Shown: positions 5,700 through 12,855 of the stretch, piece by piece
How positions within the stretch are numbered: position 1 is the first letter of the stretch
How the letters are laid out: each line of letters starts with the position of its first letter
NCBI GenBank assembly: GCA_005888515.1
Contig: VAZR01000089.1
Span: 1-12,855, forward strand
Reading direction: 5' to 3'
Length of the DNA: 12,855 bases
DNA from: Alphaproteobacteria bacterium
GTDB taxonomy: Bacteria > Pseudomonadota > Alphaproteobacteria > ATCC43930 > CGMCC-115725
The notes under the pieces: generated by a model
Told to the model about the DNA's origin: nothing
Databases searched by the model: none
What the model saw: only the letters and a program-made list of their open reading frames with translations
Made by a program: the position numbers and the translations under genes

Positions 5700-7036
5700 G
5701 ACGTGCGCTCCGGCAGCAGGATGCCGGTCGCGGAATTGCGCTCGACCAGGACGGCGCGGGCGGCGGCCTGGACCTCGTCCGGGGTCACCGCGCCGATCTT
5801 GTCGGGCCAGGCGGCGACGTCGTCCAGGTTGCGGCCGAGCATCAGCGCCGTGCCGATGATGTTGGCCGGGCCGGAAAGGCTGTCCTGCGAATAGATCGCG
5901 CTGGCCTGCATGCGCCGCGCCGCGCGCGCCACCTCGTCGGGCTCGACGCCGTGCTCCAGGATGCGATGCAGTTCGGCATCGACCGCCGCTTCCAGATCGG
6001 CGATCGCGACGCCCGGCTTCGGCGTCGCGTAGACACCGAAATCGGCGAGGCCGAGGGCCGACGGCGCGTATCCGGCGCCGACCGTCAGCGCCAGCCCCTT
6101 GTCGAGCACCAAGGCCTGGTTCAGCCGCGAGCCATCGCTGCCGGCGAGGATCTCGGCCAGAACCTGCAGCGCATAGGCGTGCTGCGTCGCCCCGGCGCGG
6201 TAGCTCGGCGCCAGGTAGTAGCGCCGCCAGCTCGGCTGCGCGACCCGTGCGCTCTTCATCTCGAGCCGGATCGAGGCGTGGTGCGGCGGCTCGTCGAGGC
6301 GTATTCGCGGCGGCACCGGGCGCGCCGCCAGCGGGCCGAAATGACGCTCGGCCAGAGTGCCGACCTCGGCGGTCTCGACATCGCCGGCGACGATCAGGAC
6401 CGCGTTATTGGGGGCGTACCAGTCGCGATAGAAAGCGAGCGCGTCGGCGGTGCCGAGCCCGTGCATCTCGTGCTCCCAGCCGATCGTTGGGTTGTGATAC
6501 GAGGCATTCAGGAACAGGGCGGCGGTCAGCTGCTCGCGCAGCAACGCACTCGGGTCATTGTCGATGCGCATGCGGCGCTCTTCGAGAATGACGTCGCGCT
6601 CCGGCAACACCGCCGCATCGTCGAGCACGAGACCGGTCATGCGGTCGGCTTCGAGCCGCATCACCAGATCGAGGCGGTCGCGGGCGACGGTCTCGTGAAA
6701 GGCCGTGTAATCCTCGGTCGTGAAGGCGTTATCGCGGCCGCCATTCTGCGCGATGAGCGCGCTGAACGCGCCCTGCGGGTTGGCGCGCGTGCCCTTGAAC
6801 ATCAGGTGCTCGAGGAAATGCGCGATGCCGGATTTGCCGCGGGGGTCGTCGGCAGCGCCGGTCTTGTACCAGACCATCTGGGTGACGGCCGGGGCGCGGT
6901 GATTGGGGATCACGACGACCTGCAGCCCATTGGCCAAGGTGAAGGTCTCGGCCCCGAAACGCTGCGCTGAAGCCGGCGCTGCGATGAGCAGCAAAAACCC
7001 GAGAACGACTATCCAACTGCGCCAGAACCGGCGCAT
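5696..7036 (-). CDS. M16 family zinc metallopeptidase (active subunit), exported
   Basis: The product is 446 residues from ATG 7036. Residues 1-25 form a signal peptide with an Arg-rich start, a hydrophobic core (WIVVLGFLLLIAAPASA) and an Ala-X-Ala cleavage site. The inverted zinc motif HFLEH is at 73-77, with the third ligand expected in EE at 152-153, the usual 75-residue spacing of pitrilysin-like enzymes. It probably degrades peptides or misfolded proteins in the periplasm together with the inactive-type partner encoded directly downstream (ATGA overlap). A TTG at 7063 overlapping the stop of the lipoprotein gene would add nine residues; ATG 7036 was chosen because a GGGGG run precedes it at good spacing and the signal peptide then begins cleanly. 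Confidence 0.93.
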   Translation of the reverse strand: MRRFWRSWIVVLGFLLLIAAPASAQRFGAETFTLANGLQVVVIPNHRAPAVTQMVWYKTGAADDPRGKSGIAHFLEHLMFKGTRANPQGAFSALIAQNGGRDNAFTTEDYTAFHETVARDRLDLVMRLEADRMTGLVLDDAAVLPERDVILEERRMRIDNDPSALLREQLTAALFLNASYHNPTIGWEHEMHGLGTADALAFYRDWYAPNNAVLIVAGDVETAEVGTLAERHFGPLAARPVPPRIRLDEPPHHASIRLEMKSARVAQPSWRRYYLAPSYRAGATQHAYALQVLAEILAGSDGSRLNQALVLDKGLALTVGAGYAPSALGLADFGVYATPKPGVAIADLEAAVDAELHRILEHGVEPDEVARAARRMQASAIYSQDSLSGPANIIGTALMLGRNLDDVAAWPDKIGAVTPDEVQAAARAVLVERNSATGILLPERTS

Positions 7037-7059
7037 TCCGAAATACCCCCGAAGGCTAC

Positions 7060-7521
7060 TCAATAGACCCCCTTCAATGTCGTCGTCTCGCGCTTCTCGA
7101 CCCCCGCGCCGCCCTGATCGCCGCCATAGCCGAGCAGCTTGTTCGACAGGCTTTGGTCACCCTGCTGGCTCGCATCGGATGCTTCGGCCCGGCGCAGCCC
7201 GCCTTCCGGCACGCGCAGCCCGGCGGCGGCCTGCTTGCCCGGCTCGCCGGGGCCGGCCGTGTCGATCGCCCGGCGCGCCTTCTCGGCGGCGGTGACCTCC
7301 TGCGGCCGCGCGGCGCCCGGCTGCGGCGGACGCAGCTCGAACTCGGGCGGGATCGTTAGCGGCGCGCGCGACTCGACGGCGAACTCGTCCGGCCCGGTAC
7401 GGTCAATGCCGACCACCTGCCGCAGACTCTGGCAGCCGCACAGCAACGCCATTGAACAGAGCGAAGCAACCGCAAGTAGAGAAAGGCCCTGCCGTTTAAA
7501 AGCGGCCTTAACAACCGTCAT
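7060..7521 (-). CDS. DUF3035 family lipoprotein (BamF-like)
   Basis: The product is 153 residues. The N-terminus is a lipoprotein signal (KAAFKRQGLSLLAVASLCSM then ALLCGC), with the lipobox cysteine expected at the second Cys. The following segment, DRTGPDEFAVESRAPLTIPP then FELRPPQPG, is the signature of DUF3035, a family found in Alphaproteobacteria and reported with the outer-membrane beta-barrel assembly complex. The rest is low-complexity, polar and Ala/Gly-rich. The ATG overlaps the lspA stop by 4 nt (ATGA), so it is translated in tandem with the signal peptidase that would process it. Localisation at the inner leaflet of the outer membrane is inferred. Confidence 0.9.
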   Translation of the reverse strand: MTVVKAAFKRQGLSLLAVASLCSMALLCGCQSLRQVVGIDRTGPDEFAVESRAPLTIPPEFELRPPQPGAARPQEVTAAEKARRAIDTAGPGEPGKQAAAGLRVPEGGLRRAEASDASQQGDQSLSNKLLGYGGDQGGAGVEKRETTTLKGVY

Positions 7522-8030
7522 CGCGAGAGATCTTCCCTCCCCTTTGCTTGCGGCGCGGCGCGGCGCAACAGCAAGCCATCCAGCAACATTGCCGCCACCC
7601 CGAGGCAAATCGCGCTGTCTGCAAGATTGAACGCCGGCCAATACCATGCGCCGACATGAAAATAAAGAAAATCGATGACCCCGCCGAGGCGCAGGCGGTC
7701 GACGACGTTGCCGATCGCGCCGCCGATGATCAGGCCGATCGCCACGGCCAGAAAGACCGAGCGCACCCGATAAAGCCAGACGACCAGAACGAGCACGACG
7801 ACCGCGGCGAACACCGAGAAAATCCAAAAGCCGAGGGCGGGCTGACCGGGCTGGTTGAAAAACCCGAAACTGATGCCGCGGTTGCAGGTCAGCACAAAAT
7901 CGAAAAACCCGGTCACCGGAACGAGATGATTGCCGCAGCCGGATTCGCCGAAATAGTTGAGCACCGCCATTTTGCTGATCTGGTCGAGCAGCGCGGCGAA
8001 TGCCGCGACGGCGAGGCCGAGAGCGAGCAT
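7518..8030 (-). CDS. lspA: Lipoprotein signal peptidase (signal peptidase II)
   Basis: The product is 170 residues from ATG 8030. It is an inner-membrane aspartyl protease that removes signal peptides from diacylglyceryl-modified prolipoproteins. Family motifs are all present: DQISK (16-20), NRGISFG (50-56), GNVVDRLRLGGVIDF (107-121) and FNLADS (134-139). The catalytic aspartates should be D111 and D138, 27 apart as in the E. coli enzyme. Four hydrophobic segments fit the usual four-helix topology. The start overlaps the ileS stop as TGATG; a GTG at 8033 one codon earlier is possible. The ileS-lspA order is common in bacteria. Confidence 0.97.
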   Translation of the reverse strand: MLALGLAVAAFAALLDQISKMAVLNYFGESGCGNHLVPVTGFFDFVLTCNRGISFGFFNQPGQPALGFWIFSVFAAVVVLVLVVWLYRVRSVFLAVAIGLIIGGAIGNVVDRLRLGGVIDFLYFHVGAWYWPAFNLADSAICLGVAAMLLDGLLLRRAAPQAKGREDLSR

Positions 8031-10714
8031 CACCCGGTGGCGGCCAGGGGCGCACCGGCGCCGGCGCCGCGGTCGATGACTTCGGCGCAGCGCTGGCAGA
8101 GATCGTCATGGCCCGGCACGTGGCCGACCTCCGGCAGGACGCGCCAGCAGCGCTCGCAGCGCTCGCCCTGTGCCAGCGATACGACGACGCCGACATCCGC
8201 GACATCCGGCAGGGTGAAGGCCTCGGCCGGCGGCGGCGCGGCCTGCACGGTACCGGCCGAGGTGATGCACAGCTCGGCGAGATCGACATCGGCGAGCGCG
8301 GCGACGAGCGATGCCGGCCCGAAGATCTGCACGGCCGCCTGCAGGCTTGAGCCGATGCGCTTCTCGGCACGCTCGACTTCGAGAGCGCCGGTGACGACAC
8401 GGCGCAGGTCGCGCAACCCGGCCCACCGCTCTGCCAAACCGGGGTCGTGCCAGGCCTGCGCCACCTCGGCAAACAATTCGAGATGGACGCTGCGGCCAAG
8501 TTCTTCATTAGCTGGGGCATCGCCGTAGCGCGCGAGCCAGGCTTCCTCGGCGGTGAAGCACAGGATCGGCGCCAGCCAGCGCACCAGGCAGTCGAAGGTA
8601 TGGTTCAGCACCGTGCGGGCCGCGCGGCGGCGGATATCGTCGGAGCCGTCGCAATAGAGCCGGTCCTTGCGGATATCGAAATAAAAGGCACTGAGATCGA
8701 CCGCGCAGAAATTATGCAATGCCGTGAAAAGGCCGTGGAAATCGTAGTCGGCGATTGATTGCCGGACGAGTTGGTCGAGCTCGGCGAGACGGTGCAATAC
8801 CCAGCGCTCCAGCTCCGGCATTTCCTGCCTCGCCACAGCCTCCTCCGGGGTGAAGCCGGCCAGCGCGCCGAGCAGGTAGCGGCGACGACCCAGATCCGCA
8901 GGATGTCGGCGCCGCTCTGCCGCATGATGTCCTGCGGCGCGATGACATTGCCCAGCGATTTCGACATCTTGCGCCCGTCCTCGTCGAGCACGAAGCCATG
9001 CGTCAGCACCGCCTCGAACGGGGCGCGGCCGCGCGTTCCGCAGGCCTCCAACAGAGAGGAATTGAACCAGCCGCGATGCTGGTCCGAGCCTTCCAGATAG
9101 AGCGAGGCCGGCCATTTCAGCTCTGGTCTTTTTTCCAGCACGAAGGCGTGCGTCGAGCCGGAATCGAACCACACCTCGATGATGTCGGTGACCTTGTCCC
9201 ACTCGGCGGGGTCGTACTGGTTGCCGAGAAAACGGGCGGCCTCGGCCGAGTACCAGACATCGGAGCCCTCGCGCTCGACCGCGGCGGCGACCCGCTCGAT
9301 GACGGCGGCGTCGCGCAGCGGCTCGCCGCTCTTGCGGTTGACAAAAACCGGGATCGGGACGCCCCAGCTGCGCTGGCGCGAGATGCACCAATCCGGCCGG
9401 TTTTCGACCATCGCCGCGATGCGGTTGCGGCCCTGCGGCGGGACCCAGTCTGTGTCGTCGATCGCCTGCAACATGGTTTGCCGGAGGCCGTTCGCCTCCA
9501 TGCTGATGAACCATTGCGGCGTGTTGCGGAAGATCAGCGGCGCCTTCGACCGCCAGGAATGCGGGTAGGAATGCACCAACGTGCCACGCGCCAAGAGACC
9601 GCCGGCGGCATCCGACCGTGTCGGGTACCGGCAAGCCGTTCGCCTGACCGAGCTCCCAGTCGTCGGCGCCGTGTCCCGGCGCGATATGCACGAGCCCGGT
9701 GCCGGTATCGGCGGCGACAAAATCGGCGGCGAGCAACGGCACGGGGAAATCATATCCCTGGCTATGCAGCGGGTGACGCGCGACCGTGCCGGCGAGCGCC
9801 GCGCCGGGGAAGCGCGCCTCGACCATGTGCGCCGCGATGCCGGCCTGCTTCGCGGTCTCCTCGATCAGCGGCACCGCGACGAGCAGCTTTTCGCCGGGTT
9901 GGGCATGGCTCTTCTCGCCGGCGGCATCGACGCGCACGACCGCGTATTCGAGAGCGGCGCTGTACGCGATCGCGCGGTTGCCCGGCAGCGTCCACGGGGT
10001 CGTCGTCCAGATCACCGCCGCCGCGCCGGCCAGCGCCGGGAGGCTCGGCTGCACGATCGGGAAGCGCACCCATACCGTGTTCGAGCGATGGTCGTGATAC
10101 TCGACCTCGGCCTCGGCGAGCGCCGTCTGCTCGACGACCGACCACAAGACCGGCTTGGCGCCTTTGTAGAGCCCGCCATTGCACAGGAACTTGCCGAGCT
10201 CGCGGACGATCTGCGCCTCGGCGTCGAAGCTCATCGTCGTGTAGGGGTTATCCCAATCGCCGATCACCCCGAGCCGCTGAAACTGCTTTTTCTGCTCCTC
10301 GATCCAATGGGCGGCGAAATCGCGGCATTCCTGGCGGAACCGCGCGATCGGCACGCTGTCCTTCGACTGCTTCTTGGCGCGGTATTTCTCTTCGACGATC
10401 CACTCGATCGGCAGCCCGTGACAGTCCCAGCCCGGCACGTAGGGAGCGTCCTTGCCGAGCATCTGCTGCGCCCGGTTGATGACGTCCTTCAGGATCTTGT
10501 TCAGCGCGTGGCCGAGATGCAAATCGCCATTGGCGTAAGGCGGCCCGTCGTGAAGCACGAACTTCTCGCGGCCCTTGGCGGCGGCGCGAAGCTTTTCGTA
10601 AAGGCGCGTTTTCTGCCAGCGCTCGACGAGCTTCGGCTCGAGCGTCGGCAGGCCGCCGCGCATCGGGAAGTCGGTCTTGGGCAGAAAGACGGTCGGACGG
10701 TAATCCGTTGGCAT
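8030..10714 (-). pseudogene. ileS: Isoleucyl-tRNA synthetase with two internal out-of-frame deletions (or assembly errors)
   Basis: IleS charges tRNA-Ile with isoleucine. The frame starting at ATG 10714 gives a normal N-terminus with HLGH at residues 66-69 and the editing domain up to DTVG near 9611. True IleS sequence then continues in another frame (GGLLARGTLVHSYPHSWRSK onward; KMSKS at 8970-8956) until RIWVVA near 8881, and returns to the first frame at YLLGALAGFTPEEA, ending with the CERC...CQRC zinc-binding tail. At both junctions a block usually present is missing: about 35-40 codons after DTVG and about 28 after RIWVVA (estimated from family knowledge). The first frame stays open across the middle, so it looks like an intact 894-codon gene although about 240 codons are nonsense. 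ileS is essential, so this is either a sequence/assembly artefact or a decayed copy backed by another ileS. Confidence 0.85.
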
Positions 10715-10753
10715 GATCAGCCCGTGGAATAAAGGATGCGATTAAAGGAAAGC

Positions 10754-10780
10754 GCCCCGATCCTCAACCGAGGACCGGGC
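10754..10780 (-). terminator. Hairpin between ribF and ileS (possible terminator or leader structure)
   Basis: On the minus strand GCCCGGTCCTC, a GGTT loop and GAGGATCGGGGC form a stem of about 11 pairs with one bulge and one G-U pair, followed by GCTTTCCTTT. The T-tract is interrupted, so it may be a weak intrinsic terminator for ribF or a structure in the ileS leader. 10781-10869 shows nothing further I can support. Confidence 0.35.
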
Positions 10781-10869
10781 CGATAATTCGCCGCATCCGC
10801 TCCAGACCAGCCGTCATGCCGGTGATATAGCAGCGCGCCCCGTCAGTTTCGAGGGCGTTGCCGAATTCA

Positions 10870-10915
10870 GGACCGCCGGCCTCTGGCCGGCATGCCGGCG
10901 GGACGCCGGCGCTCC
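10870..10915. repeat. 46-bp imperfect palindrome directly after ribF
   Basis: The arms 10870-10892 and 10893-10915 match as reverse complements at 19 of 23 positions, built on repeated GCCGGC. It ends one base after the ribF stop codon. It looks like a REP-type intergenic repeat, and could stop transcription or protect the 3' end of the mRNA; there is no U-tract. Confidence 0.6.
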
Positions 10916-10916
10916 T

Positions 10917-11873
10917 TCAGGAGGGCGCAGCCAGGATCTCGCGGGCTTTGGCGGCGTCGGCGGCGATCTGGGTTTTCAGGGCGTCCAGGCCGGCGAATTT
11001 CTTTTCCGAGCGGATGAACTCGATCAGCGACACGCGCAGGTGCCGGCCGTAGAGGTCGGTGTCGATGTCGAAGAGGTGCGCTTCGAGGCGCGGCTCGGGG
11101 CTGCCGACCGTCGGGCGCAGACCGATATTGGCGACGCCGTCGATCGTGCGACCGGCGAGCGGGTCGTCGGGGCCGTCGCCGCTGACCCGCACCGCATAGA
11201 CCCCGAAGGCCGGCCGCAGGTACTCGCCGAGCCTGAGATTGGCGGTCGGGAAGCCGATCGTGCGGCCGCGCCGGTCGCCCTCCATGACTCGCCCGTCGAT
11301 CTCCCAGAAACGGCCGAGCTGGGCCGCCGCCTCGCGCGGCTTGCCGCTGCGCAACAGCTCGCGGATGCGGGTCGAGGAATAGGCCGCCGCATCCGGCCCG
11401 TGCACCGGCTCGACGACGGTGACCCCAAAGCCGTGCCGCGCGCCCATCTCGCGCAACAGCTCGGGGGTGCCGCGGCGGCGATTGCCGAAGGTGCTGTCGT
11501 GGCCGACCACGATGTGGGTCAGCCCGATCGCGCCGAGCATGACCTCTTCGACAAAGGATTCGGCGCTTTTCTGCGCAAAGGCTGCGTCAAAATGCTGGAC
11601 AAACAGCAGCTCGACCCCGAGCCGCGCGATCTCGCGTTCCTTGACCCGGAACGGAGTCAGCCGGTACGGCTCGCCGCCCGGCATGAAGACGCTGCGCGGA
11701 TGCGGCTCGAAGGTCAAGACGCCGGCCGGCTTGCCGTCGGCGTGGGCGCGCTCGCTGGCCTGTTTGATCAGCGCGGCGTGGCCGAGATGCAGCCCGTCGA
11801 AATTGCCCATCGCCAATACCGCGCCGCGCGGATGGGCCGATCCGGAACCGGGATGGCGGATGATGCGGAGCAC
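10917..11873 (-). CDS. ribF: Bifunctional riboflavin kinase / FAD synthetase
   Basis: The product is 318 residues, the usual length. It phosphorylates riboflavin to FMN and adenylates FMN to FAD in the cytoplasm. The N-terminal nucleotidyltransferase domain shows GNFDGLHLGH (23-32, the HIGH-type motif), FEPHPRSVF and the YSSTRIRELL motif. The C-terminal riboflavin kinase domain shows GRTIGFPTANL, GVANIGLRPT and the terminal FIRSEKKFAGLDALKTQI block. The start is GTG 11873, giving the expected short lead-in before the GNFDG motif; no strong ribosome-binding site is visible. It lies upstream of ileS in the same orientation, separated by a 46-bp palindrome and a hairpin, and divergently from the Rieske oxygenase gene. 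Confidence 0.95.
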   Translation of the reverse strand: MLRIIRHPGSGSAHPRGAVLAMGNFDGLHLGHAALIKQASERAHADGKPAGVLTFEPHPRSVFMPGGEPYRLTPFRVKEREIARLGVELLFVQHFDAAFAQKSAESFVEEVMLGAIGLTHIVVGHDSTFGNRRRGTPELLREMGARHGFGVTVVEPVHGPDAAAYSSTRIRELLRSGKPREAAAQLGRFWEIDGRVMEGDRRGRTIGFPTANLRLGEYLRPAFGVYAVRVSGDGPDDPLAGRTIDGVANIGLRPTVGSPEPRLEAHLFDIDTDLYGRHLRVSLIEFIRSEKKFAGLDALKTQIAADAAKAREILAAPS

Positions 11874-11993
11874 GGCGACAGCAATGGCCTTGGGGTTGGC
11901 GGGGTGGTCGGCCGCGAAAATAGCCGGTGCGGCGACGGGAGGATAGCCCGCGTCGGCCGGGCACGGCTCGATTCAAAGCTGCATCCCTCTCCA

Positions 11994-12105
11994 GCGTCCT
12001 TCGGGAACGCACCCGGGGGGCGCTCCTCAGGATGAGGTGGGTTGTTGATGGCATCGAGAAAGACCCTCATCCTGAGCGCGAGCGGAGCGAGCAGTCGAAG
12101 GACGC
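11994..12105. repeat. Inverted pair of alphaproteobacterial intergenic repeats
   Basis: Copy 1 (11994-12037) starts GCGTCCTTCG and ends CTCAGGATGAGG; copy 2 (12064-12105) is the same in reverse, starting CCTCATCCTGAG and ending CGAAGGACGC. The outer arms pair well while the centres differ. This core is a well-known type in Hyphomicrobiales-like genomes. The pair fills most of the divergent ribF/Rieske promoter region (11874-12108), and the end of copy 2 supplies the AAGG that precedes the Rieske start. Confidence 0.75.
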
Positions 12106-12108
12106 AGG

Positions 12109-12855
12109 GTGCCGATCCAGAGTTCAGTTGAAAACGGCGCCGCGCCGTTGCGCGAGGCCTGGTATTACGCGGCGCCGGGTCGGCAGCTGCGGCGGGGCAA
12201 GCTGCTCGGCCGCAGGATGCTCGGCGAACCGATCCTGCTCGGGCGCGACGAAGGCGGGGCGGTGTTTGCGCTGCGCGACATCTGCCCGCATCGCGGCATG
12301 CCGTTATCGGCCGGGAATTTCGGGGGCGGCGAGATCGAATGCTGCTACCACGGCTGGCGGTTCGCGCCGGATGGGCGCTGCACCGCGATCCCCTCGCTGG
12401 TCGACGGGCAGGACTTCGATCTCGCGACGGTCAGCATCGCCCGCTACCCCGCAAGCGAGGTGCAGGGCAACGTCTGGGTCTATTTCGGCGAGGACCCCGG
12501 CCGGGCACCGGAGATCCCGCGGATCGACGGCTTTGCCGAATCGGCCGCGCCGCGACTCATCGAAACGATGCGGTTTGGCGTCGCGATCGACCATGCGGTG
12601 GTCGGGCTGATGGACCCGGCGCACGGCCCGTTCGTGCACCGCGCCTGGTGGTGGCGGTCAAAGCATTCGGTGCACGAAAAGGCGAAGGAATTCGCGCCGT
12701 CCCCCTGGGGCTTCACGATGAGCCGGCACGCGCCGTCGAGCAATTCTCGGGCCTACCGCCTGCTTGGCGGCGCACCGGAAACCGAGATCGCGTTCCGGCT
12801 GCCCAGCGTGCGCATCGAGCAGATCCGCACCGGCCGGCATGCGGTAACCAACCTG
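12109..12855 (+). CDS. Rieske non-heme iron oxygenase (partial, C-terminus beyond window)
   Basis: 249 codons are visible from GTG 12109. The Rieske [2Fe-2S] site is CPH at 59-61 and CCYH at 78-81 (C-x-H, 16 residues, C-x2-H). A catalytic domain follows with D169-x2-H172-x4-H177 (DPAHGPFVH), the facial triad type that binds mononuclear iron. Such proteins are the oxygenase component of ring-hydroxylating or demethylating systems and need a separate reductase, which is not in the window; the substrate cannot be told. GTG 12109 was chosen because AAGG lies 7 nt upstream and the Rieske domain begins about 15 residues in (REAWYYAAP). No in-frame ATG precedes the domain. Confidence 0.92.
   Translation, partial: MPIQSSVENGAAPLREAWYYAAPGRQLRRGKLLGRRMLGEPILLGRDEGGAVFALRDICPHRGMPLSAGNFGGGEIECCYHGWRFAPDGRCTAIPSLVDGQDFDLATVSIARYPASEVQGNVWVYFGEDPGRAPEIPRIDGFAESAAPRLIETMRFGVAIDHAVVGLMDPAHGPFVHRAWWWRSKHSVHEKAKEFAPSPWGFTMSRHAPSSNSRAYRLLGGAPETEIAFRLPSVRIEQIRTGRHAVTNL

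Noticed and set aside
5951..6970. 339-codon plus-strand ORF (and similar ones at 4410-5327, 8998-10479, 9581-10732, 11040-12035)
   Set aside because: Antisense shadows of the M16, ileS and ribF genes with no domain or start signal of their own.
7060..8520. 486-codon minus-strand ORF ending in the DUF3035 sequence
   Set aside because: Only its last 153 codons are the lipoprotein; the upstream part is an off-frame reading of lspA and ileS.
1..12855. CRISPR array, tRNA or rRNA gene
   Set aside because: No regularly spaced identical repeats and no cloverleaf or rRNA-like segment was found on either strand by eye.

Overview
The window is GC-rich (about 65-72% in the housekeeping genes) and carries overlapping genes in the order ribF - ileS - lspA - DUF3035 lipoprotein - M16 peptidase - M16 peptidase, all on the minus strand. 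That gene order, the lipoprotein family and the palindromic repeats point to an alphaproteobacterium (Rhodospirillales/Hyphomicrobiales-like). The genus cannot be read from the sequence.

Layout. 1-1352 (minus): N-terminal 450 codons of a bifunctional class II aldolase / short-chain dehydrogenase that runs off the left edge, with a candidate promoter-operator and a repeat array upstream of it. 1625-3805: a 2181-bp foreign element bounded by perfect 16-bp terminal inverted repeats (GGTAGTGTCTCAGTTT) and flanked by an exact 8-bp target duplication (CCGACGCG at 1617-1624 and 3806-3813). It has no transposase. It carries a coupled three-gene plus-strand operon (unknown protein with a possible RelE/HigB-like C-terminus, HTH regulator, DUF6941-like protein) and two small minus-strand genes (a four-cysteine protein and a basic Ala/Lys-rich protein). 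This is the most novel part of the window. 3814-4202: mostly empty, with one doubtful small membrane ORF. 4203-10714 (minus): the ileS-lspA-DUF3035-M16-M16 cluster. 10917-11873 (minus): ribF, followed by a 46-bp imperfect palindrome. 11874-12108: divergent intergenic region with an inverted pair of alphaproteobacterial repeats. 12109-12855 (plus): N-terminal 249 codons of a Rieske non-heme iron oxygenase, cut by the right edge.

How the genes work together. LspA matures lipoproteins, and the DUF3035 lipoprotein encoded next to it is a likely client. The two exported M16 proteins look like an active/inactive heterodimer: the upstream one has HFLEH, the downstream one lacks it but keeps the Gly-rich and R/Y substrate-binding region. 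RibF makes FMN and FAD. The element's cargo looks like a mobile accessory cassette, possibly toxin-antitoxin or defence related, but its function is unproven.

Two oddities affect ordinary annotation. The ileS reading frame looks like an intact 894-codon ORF, but about 240 codons in its middle are read in the wrong frame because two conserved blocks are missing with compensating frameshifts. The second M16 gene has a 29-bp-arm palindromic repeat inside its N-terminal coding extension or leader.
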